64,000 nucleotides of DNA from NCBI GenBank assembly GCA_965207025.1, contig OZ242258.1, positions 2,914,001 through 2,978,000 of the forward strand, in the 5' to 3' direction. The translations under genes and the position numbers were made by a program. The notes under the pieces are model-generated. The model was not told the origin of the DNA. It searched no databases and saw nothing but the letters and a program-made list of their open reading frames with translations. Position 1 is the first letter of the stretch. Every line of letters starts with the position of its first letter. Positions 59,211 to 64,000 of this stretch are shown one piece after another. The DNA comes from Bin87 sp034423595 (GTDB lineage Bacteria; Chloroflexota; Dehalococcoidia; Lucifugimonadales; UBA3495).

Positions 59211-61622
59211 CTAGCGGCCCGCGCCCACCGGCTCCTTCTCCCGTTCCTCTTCCTGTTCCTTCTCCAGCGCCCACTGGAACAGGGAGGCGGAAGCGGTTTT
59301 CGACTTGCCGTTGCGTCCGTTGGGCCGGACCGGTTCGTCGGCCAGGAACTCGGCCCAGGAGAACAGCGACTGCTGCCCTTCGGCGGGTTCCTCTTGTTGG
59401 CCGTGGCCGTTGCTCCCATTTCCGGTAGAGGACAGGCCGTTGGCGTGGTGGCTGTTGCCGTTGCCCAGGACCAACTCCTCCGTCGGCACCGGGGCATCGT
59501 GATGCCCGTTGCGCCCGTTGCGCCCGTTGCCGTTGACGTGGACTTCCACCGCCACCGGTTCAAGTTCCGGCGCGACATCCACCGCCTGCCAGCCGTCATC
59601 CACCAGGAACTCCTCGGCGGCTGCCTCGGCGTCCCGGGCCTGGGCGAAGACCGCTTCCAGGGTCTCGGCGTCCTCCTGGGCGTCCCCGCTGACCACCTGC
59701 CGGGCCAGGGCCATCATCAGATCGTCGCCATCGTCGCCGTAGGCGGCCAGCCCCTCCTCGGGCAACTCCCCCTCCACCGCCAACGACGATTGCAGCTTCT
59801 TGGCCACCAGCTTGAGAGCGTCGGCCTGGAGCGTTCCCCGGTAGGCCATGTAGATGACCTTCACCGGTTGCCGCTGGCCGATGCGCCAGGAGCGCCGCGA
59901 AGCCTGCCGCATGGTGTACACGCTGTAATCCGTCTCGAACCAACAAAGGGTTGGGAAGTCAATGAGGTCCAGGCCGGTCTGCACCAGGCGGGGATGGCAG
60001 ATGATGACGTCCACCCCCTCCTTGACCCTATCGGCGACCCAGGCTTCCCTGCGGTCCGGGGCCACGGCGTCGGCCTTCATAACCGCCACCTTGAACCCGT
60101 GCCGGGTCAGGATGTCGTCCATGCGTCCGGTGATGTCCCGGGTCCCGGTATGGGTGGCGTACACCAGCACCCGCCGGCCCGCCAGCCGTTCCGCCGCCAC
60201 CAGGTCCACCAGAGCCTGCTCCTTGGGGTAGATTTTCTCCTCGGACAGGGGCGGCACCTGGACGATGAGCTTGCCGCTGGCCGGGTCGAAGACCGTCTCC
60301 CCGTGGGTGCAGCCGTCGGGGTAGGCGAGAAGGGTCTGGAGGTAAGTCGCCAGCAGGCGCTTGGAACCCTTCTTCAGCGCCTTGACCAGGGCCTCGTGCA
60401 ACTCGGCGAAGACGTGGTTGTAGGCGCTGCGCTGGGAGTGGCCGGTGTGGTCCGGCTCCGAGTCCATCCCCGACAGGAGTATCTGTTCCTCGTAGGGCGG
60501 CAGGGCGGAAGCCACGTCCGCCAGCTTGAGGAAGACTGAGTTGCCGATTATGTGGAAGAGGGCCGCCGGCACCAGGCCGGGCCGCTCGCTGACCGTCTTG
60601 CGGAACCCCTTGCGCCGGCTGGTACGCCCGTCCTCGAAGGCGCCGTCATCGTCGGGGTAGCGCACGGTCTCCTCCAGGAAGCCGTAGCGCTGTATCCAGC
60701 GGCTCTCCTCGGAGTGGCCAAACTCGGCGCGCAACTCCGGGCTGAACCGGTAGAGCAGGTGGAACAGGGTCGAGGAATACCCGCCCATCAGCGTTCCCGA
60801 CAGGCTGAGGGACTTGCCGATGACGTCGGCCAGCACCCCGGCGGCGATGCCCTGGGCGGAGCCGCGCCCTTTGTACTCGTGGATCTCGTCCCCGATCAGC
60901 AGGTCGAAGAAGCCCCGCATCCGGTTCTTCACGTAGTCGGCCAGGGGATACCGGCGCGGGCCGGAGCCGTCTGCCTGCCACAGGGGGGCGCCGCAGCGGG
61001 CGCAGTTGCGCTTGCGGCGGCGCAACTCGGCGTCGGTGAGAGGCACGCCGTCCTTGTCCGTGACCTGGCCGTAGCAGGTGGCGCAGCAGGGAACCCGGAA
61101 GGGCTCCCCGGTTTCGTCATCCCGCACCAGCCGGCCGTTTTCCGTGGCCCACCGCTGGACCACCGAGGGCTGCCAGCGGTAGGACAGCTTGGCCCGCTCC
61201 CGGCTCATCACGGCGAACAGCGGGCCGGACCCGGCGGAGAGGCGCAGCCGTTCCAGGTCGGTGATGGAGGTGACGATGGCGGTGCGGGCCAGGGGTACCG
61301 TCTGCTCCACCTCCCGCTTCCACTTTTTGGTCAGGTGCGGCGGACAGAGGATCAACGCCCGCCGGAACCCGGCGGCGTGGGCCGCCGCCGCGCCGATGAA
61401 GCTCTTGCCCGTCCCCATTTCGCCGACGACGGTGGTGCCCCGGTGGGCTTGCAGGGACAGGGCCGCGCCCCGGATGGCGTCGGCCTGCGCTCCCAGGGGG
61501 GTTCGCAGCAGGTGGGGCAGCCTGGTTTCGGTTTCCGAGGGCCGGTACAGGGGCGGGTAGGACTCCACCACCCTTCGGGCGATGGCGTCCTTGAAGGTGT
61601 CGATGAACTCTCCGAGGTTCAT
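59211..61622 (-). CDS. SNF2-type DEAD/DEAH helicase
   Basis: 803 residues from the ATG at 61622, with AAGGAGA upstream. VVGEMGTGKSF (68-74 Walker A), LIGDEIHEYKG (DEIH), LSLSGTLMGG (motif III) and RQASRRSWRIGQRQPVKVIY (motif VI) are SNF2-like. Between Walker A and DEIH, CCATCYGQ and CARCGAPLW form an inserted zinc ribbon. The C-terminal 150 residues are acidic, then Asn/Gly/His-rich. Found on large plasmids and ICEs; probably remodels protein-DNA complexes. Confidence 0.85.
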   Translation of the reverse strand: MNLGEFIDTFKDAIARRVVESYPPLYRPSETETRLPHLLRTPLGAQADAIRGAALSLQAHRGTTVVGEMGTGKSFIGAAAAHAAGFRRALILCPPHLTKKWKREVEQTVPLARTAIVTSITDLERLRLSAGSGPLFAVMSRERAKLSYRWQPSVVQRWATENGRLVRDDETGEPFRVPCCATCYGQVTDKDGVPLTDAELRRRKRNCARCGAPLWQADGSGPRRYPLADYVKNRMRGFFDLLIGDEIHEYKGRGSAQGIAAGVLADVIGKSLSLSGTLMGGYSSTLFHLLYRFSPELRAEFGHSEESRWIQRYGFLEETVRYPDDDGAFEDGRTSRRKGFRKTVSERPGLVPAALFHIIGNSVFLKLADVASALPPYEEQILLSGMDSEPDHTGHSQRSAYNHVFAELHEALVKALKKGSKRLLATYLQTLLAYPDGCTHGETVFDPASGKLIVQVPPLSEEKIYPKEQALVDLVAAERLAGRRVLVYATHTGTRDITGRMDDILTRHGFKVAVMKADAVAPDRREAWVADRVKEGVDVIICHPRLVQTGLDLIDFPTLCWFETDYSVYTMRQASRRSWRIGQRQPVKVIYMAYRGTLQADALKLVAKKLQSSLAVEGELPEEGLAAYGDDGDDLMMALARQVVSGDAQEDAETLEAVFAQARDAEAAAEEFLVDDGWQAVDVAPELEPVAVEVHVNGNGRNGRNGHHDAPVPTEELVLGNGNSHHANGLSSTGNGSNGHGQQEEPAEGQQSLFSWAEFLADEPVRPNGRNGKSKTASASLFQWALEKEQEEEREKEPVGAGR

Positions 61623-61666
61623 GGGTATTCTCCTTTTGTTGTAGATGCGCTGGAGGGTTGCAAAAG

Positions 61667-61709
61667 CGAAGTCCCCGCCGGTTCCCGGTAGGGAAGGGCG
61701 GGGACTTCG
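61667..61709 (-). terminator. Terminator between zinc-ribbon gene and SNF2-type gene
   Basis: CGAAGTCCCCGCC and GGCGGGGACTTCG, a 13-bp perfect stem with a 17-base loop, followed on the minus strand by CTTTTG. Confidence 0.75.
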
Positions 61710-61732
61710 TGTCGCGGCTGTGATGCAGCCGT

Positions 61733-61918
61733 CTAGCCGGTGGGGTTGACGGACTTCCCGTCGTCGGGGCAGCCGCCCTTGAGGTGCCAGGAGCGCGGCG
61801 TGGAAGCCACCACCCGGCCGTCGATGATGTCCACCGCGGCGGTCTGCTTCACCGGCTGGCCGGGCAGGATGGGCTGCCCGCACCGGGCGCAGGCGTCCAG
61901 GGTCAGGGTCATCTGCAT
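61733..61918 (-). CDS. Small zinc-ribbon-like protein
   Basis: 61 residues, GAGGAAAG upstream. LDACARCGQPILPGQPV gives a CxxC, and SWHLKGGCPDD another Cys/His pair, suggesting one zinc site. Function unknown; part of the mobile-region gene set. Confidence 0.65.
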   Translation of the reverse strand: MQMTLTLDACARCGQPILPGQPVKQTAAVDIIDGRVVASTPRSWHLKGGCPDDGKSVNPTG

Positions 61919-61956
61919 GGCTACTTTCCTCTATGAATGGGGTTGTGTTCGTCGGG

Positions 61957-62991
61957 TCAGGCGGAGATGTCGGTGATGTCGCCGCTCTCCAGGTCCAGGG
62001 CCACCACGGTGGTCTTGAGCTTTTCCCGGTACACCTCGGTGTTCTCGGTCTCTTCGGCCAGCACCTTCTCCTTGCCGGTGCGTCCCTTGACCAGCACCCG
62101 CCGCCCGTCGGCCTCCAGCGCCAGGTTGTCCAGGAAGCCCGCCGCCACCAGCATGGCCAGATGGCCCCGGCGGAGTGGCATCAGCGGACGGGTCCGGTTG
62201 TCCCCCACCGGCCACAGGGTGTCGGTCACGTCGGGGCTAGCCCACAGGCCGTTCTTGCGGGCCTCGGCCACCGCCGCCAGGGGGTCAACGGTGCGGGTGG
62301 CGAAGAGGATGTCGCCGCCTACGGCGCCCGGCGGGTCATAGACCCGGTAGGCCCCGTGGTACAGCTCCTCCGGCTCTTCCTCGGCCCAGGCCCGCACCTG
62401 CCCTTCGGCCCGCGCGTCGGGGCTGGGTTCGGCCTTGCGATAGCCCATCAACACCACCTGGTCGAAGGCTTCCCGCTCCGGTTCGGGGAAGTACCAGCAA
62501 CGCAGGTCCCGGTAGTGGGAGGCCAGGTAACGGGCCGACACCGAGAGCCGCTGCTTGGGCACGATGAACACCAGCAGGCCGCCGTCGGCCAGGTAGCGGG
62601 TGCAGTGGGTGAGAAAGGCGTGTTCGGTGCGCTTGTCCTCCGAGTCGTAATCGTAGGGCGGATTGAGCAGCAGCACGCCGAAGACGCCGTTGGCGATGGA
62701 GGTGGCGAACAGGTCGCAGGCCAGGGCGCGGTCCAGCAGTCCCTGGGCTTCCTCGGCCCGGTCCCGGTGCAGTTCCACGCCGTAGGTCTCGACGGGCAGG
62801 GAGTTGGTCCGGCGCAGGCCGTCGGCCAGTTGCGCCAGGGCGTCGCCGCCCCCGCAGCAGGGGTCCAGGACGCGCAGCGTCTGCCCCGGCCGGCCGTAGG
62901 CCGCGGGGCTGTCAATCAGTTCGGCGAGCAGGTCCACCACCCGCAGCGGGGTGGGATAGTAGCCGCCTTTCGCCTGGGCTGCCAGTCTCAT
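61957..62991 (-). CDS. DNA N6-methylase-like protein (DUF6094-type)
   Basis: 344 residues, AAGGAGAAG upstream. GGYYPTPLRVVDLLAELI opens as in gamma-class N6 methylases; TLRVLDPCCGGGDALAQLA is motif I, VYGVELHRDRAEEA-type motif II (here TYGVELHRDRAEEA) and VLLLNPPYDYD motif IV (NPPY). Common on plasmids and ICEs, where it probably protects the element's DNA from host restriction. Confidence 0.85.
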   Translation of the reverse strand: MRLAAQAKGGYYPTPLRVVDLLAELIDSPAAYGRPGQTLRVLDPCCGGGDALAQLADGLRRTNSLPVETYGVELHRDRAEEAQGLLDRALACDLFATSIANGVFGVLLLNPPYDYDSEDKRTEHAFLTHCTRYLADGGLLVFIVPKQRLSVSARYLASHYRDLRCWYFPEPEREAFDQVVLMGYRKAEPSPDARAEGQVRAWAEEEPEELYHGAYRVYDPPGAVGGDILFATRTVDPLAAVAEARKNGLWASPDVTDTLWPVGDNRTRPLMPLRRGHLAMLVAAGFLDNLALEADGRRVLVKGRTGKEKVLAEETENTEVYREKLKTTVVALDLESGDITDISA

Positions 62992-63027
62992 GGTTCTTCT
63001 CCTTTTCCTTTGTAGTCGGGTTTGGGT

Positions 63028-63417
63028 CTATTCATTGCCGGTCTTCAGGCCCACCACCTCGCCCTTGGCGAGGGTCCGCTGGTAGCACAACACCTGGCTG
63101 GTGTCCTTGGCTTTCGCGCACTGGACGCAGAAGGCGGTGAGCAGTTCGGCGCGGTTGGCGACGACGATGCGCTTCACCAGCACGGAGTCGCCGCTGGGGA
63201 GGTCGTGGCGGTAGAGCTTCTCGAAGGGGTCGCGGCGCTCCGCTTCGGTGGCGGGCCGGTAGAAGTGGGGCTGGCGTGAGGAGGTCAGGTGGTCGGCGGC
63301 CCCGTGGGGGCAGAACCGGCAGGTGTCGCCGTCCGGGGAGTAGAGCTGCCAGGCTTTCCCGTTACGCGCCCGGCGGCGCTTGTTGCCCCGCTTGACCGGG
63401 TTGAGCGTCCTGTCCAT
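63028..63417 (-). CDS. Cys/His-containing mobile-region protein
   Basis: 129 residues, AAAGGAGACC upstream. The N-terminus is basic (RTLNPVKRGNKRRRARNGK). CRFCPHGAADHL and later FCVQCAKAKDTSQVLCY supply candidate zinc ligands. It may bind nucleic acid. No family recognised. Confidence 0.65.
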   Translation of the reverse strand: MDRTLNPVKRGNKRRRARNGKAWQLYSPDGDTCRFCPHGAADHLTSSRQPHFYRPATEAERRDPFEKLYRHDLPSGDSVLVKRIVVANRAELLTAFCVQCAKAKDTSQVLCYQRTLAKGEVVGLKTGNE

Positions 63418-63464
63418 ATTCGTTGGTCTCCTTTTCTTTTGTAGTTGACGTTGCCTTGGCCCGA

Positions 63465-64000
63465 CTATCCGCAGGCGGCGCTTTCAGGTAGGGTGAGCAG
63501 GCCCATGGCCACGGCGTCGGACAGGTCCTCGCGCAGCCTTTCGGCGTCGGGGGCGCACCAGTAGGCGACGACCCCAACCGACTGGAGGGGCTTGATGCTT
63601 TCGTCCCGCAGTCCCTTGCGCCAGAGCCAGTTGGCCCAGGAGTGGTGCAGGGGCAGGGGGCTGCGCTTGTCCAGGAAGCGGTGGTAGAGGGCCGGGGCCT
63701 CCTCCTCGCTGGGGGCCAGCAGCAGAAAGGAGTCCCGCTCGAAGGCGAACTCCGCCATCCGGGTGTACACCAGCGCGTGCCAGCCGCCAGAGGAGGGCAG
63801 TCGGGCGATCCTGGTAGTCCAGGTGCCGACGGTCGGCGGCGGTACGATACAGCGGCGGTAGCCGCCGCTGAAAGCCATGCCCTCGGTGCCCTGGATGAGG
63901 AAGGCCGGGTCCGGGGGCTGCTTGAGCAGGGAGGCCCAGATCGCCTTCAGCGCCGTCTGGGGTCCCACCATGGAGAGGAACCAGAGGCCCTCGGTGTCCG
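63465..64000 (-). CDS. Unknown protein, C-terminal part (runs off window)
   Basis: The frame stays open to the right edge: upstream of the ATG at 63971 it reads TEGLWFLS, so the visible part is probably only the C-terminal 178 residues. WASLLKQPPDPAFLIQGTEG, GGWHALVYTRMAEFAFERDSFLLLAP and HHSWANWLWRKGLRDESI are mixed alpha/beta. No family recognised; same strand and spacing as the rest of the mobile block. Confidence 0.65.
   Translation of the reverse strand, partial: DTEGLWFLSMVGPQTALKAIWASLLKQPPDPAFLIQGTEGMAFSGGYRRCIVPPPTVGTWTTRIARLPSSGGWHALVYTRMAEFAFERDSFLLLAPSEEEAPALYHRFLDKRSPLPLHHSWANWLWRKGLRDESIKPLQSVGVVAYWCAPDAERLREDLSDAVAMGLLTLPESAACG

Noticed and set aside
54635..64000. ParB of the PRTRC system
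   Set aside because: PRTRC loci often include a ParB-type protein, but none of the visible genes shows a ParB motif; it may lie beyond the right edge.

Overview
The window is a high-GC bacterial segment whose gene content (luciferase-like monooxygenases, acyl-CoA dehydrogenase, enoyl-CoA hydratase, mandelate-racemase-type enzyme, epoxide hydrolase, Cu amine oxidase, SwmB-repeat surface proteins, dispersed short palindromes) resembles uncultivated Chloroflexota such as SAR202 or other Dehalococcoidia. That placement is inference; no rRNA or ribosomal protein gene is present to confirm it.

Region 1, about 1-27,150, looks like chromosomal core. It holds catabolic and housekeeping enzymes in short operons on both strands: hemW, arsC, the fatty-acid and xenobiotic-type enzymes above, an M20 peptidase, HAD, GNAT, SDR and SelA-like proteins. 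Intergenic spaces carry several families of short palindromic repeats. Two tandem paralogues at 8,971-12,082 look like very divergent tubulin/FtsZ-type proteins. A sigma70-consensus promoter at 4,905 drives a small Cys-cluster/HTH protein.

Region 2, about 27,150-32,800, is an accessory island with a less GC-biased composition. It has two adenine-type DNA methyltransferases reading divergently from start codons 18 bp apart, an overlapping pair made of a PLD-fold nuclease and an unknown protein, and then a strip of broken gene ends (winged-helix, META-domain and metalloprotease remnants).

Region 3, 32,774-50,886, is a secreted or surface-protein locus. A degenerate histidine kinase fused to a receiver and a winged helix is translationally coupled to a lipoprotein metalloprotease, followed by a paralogue. 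Divergently transcribed are a five-repeat SwmB protein and a 2,213-residue multidomain protein. Two related IS4-type elements (1,335 and 1,336 bp) sit head to tail in one poly-C tract and have cut the native start of the giant gene away from its body.

Region 4, 51,050-64,000, is plasmid- or ICE-like. It starts with a 42-residue ORF plus an XRE-type regulator and a candidate defence pair (82-residue protein and zinc-hook SMC-like ATPase). A minus-strand block follows that contains a recognisable PRTRC cassette: ubiquitin-like protein C, an F-like protein, B, a JAMM-domain A, a ThiF/E1-like protein, and DUF2958 fused to an acidic E-like tail. Upstream on the same strand are an SNF2-type helicase, a DNA N6-methylase and small Cys-rich proteins. 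This cassette and the tubulin-like pair are the strongest candidates for unusual biology.
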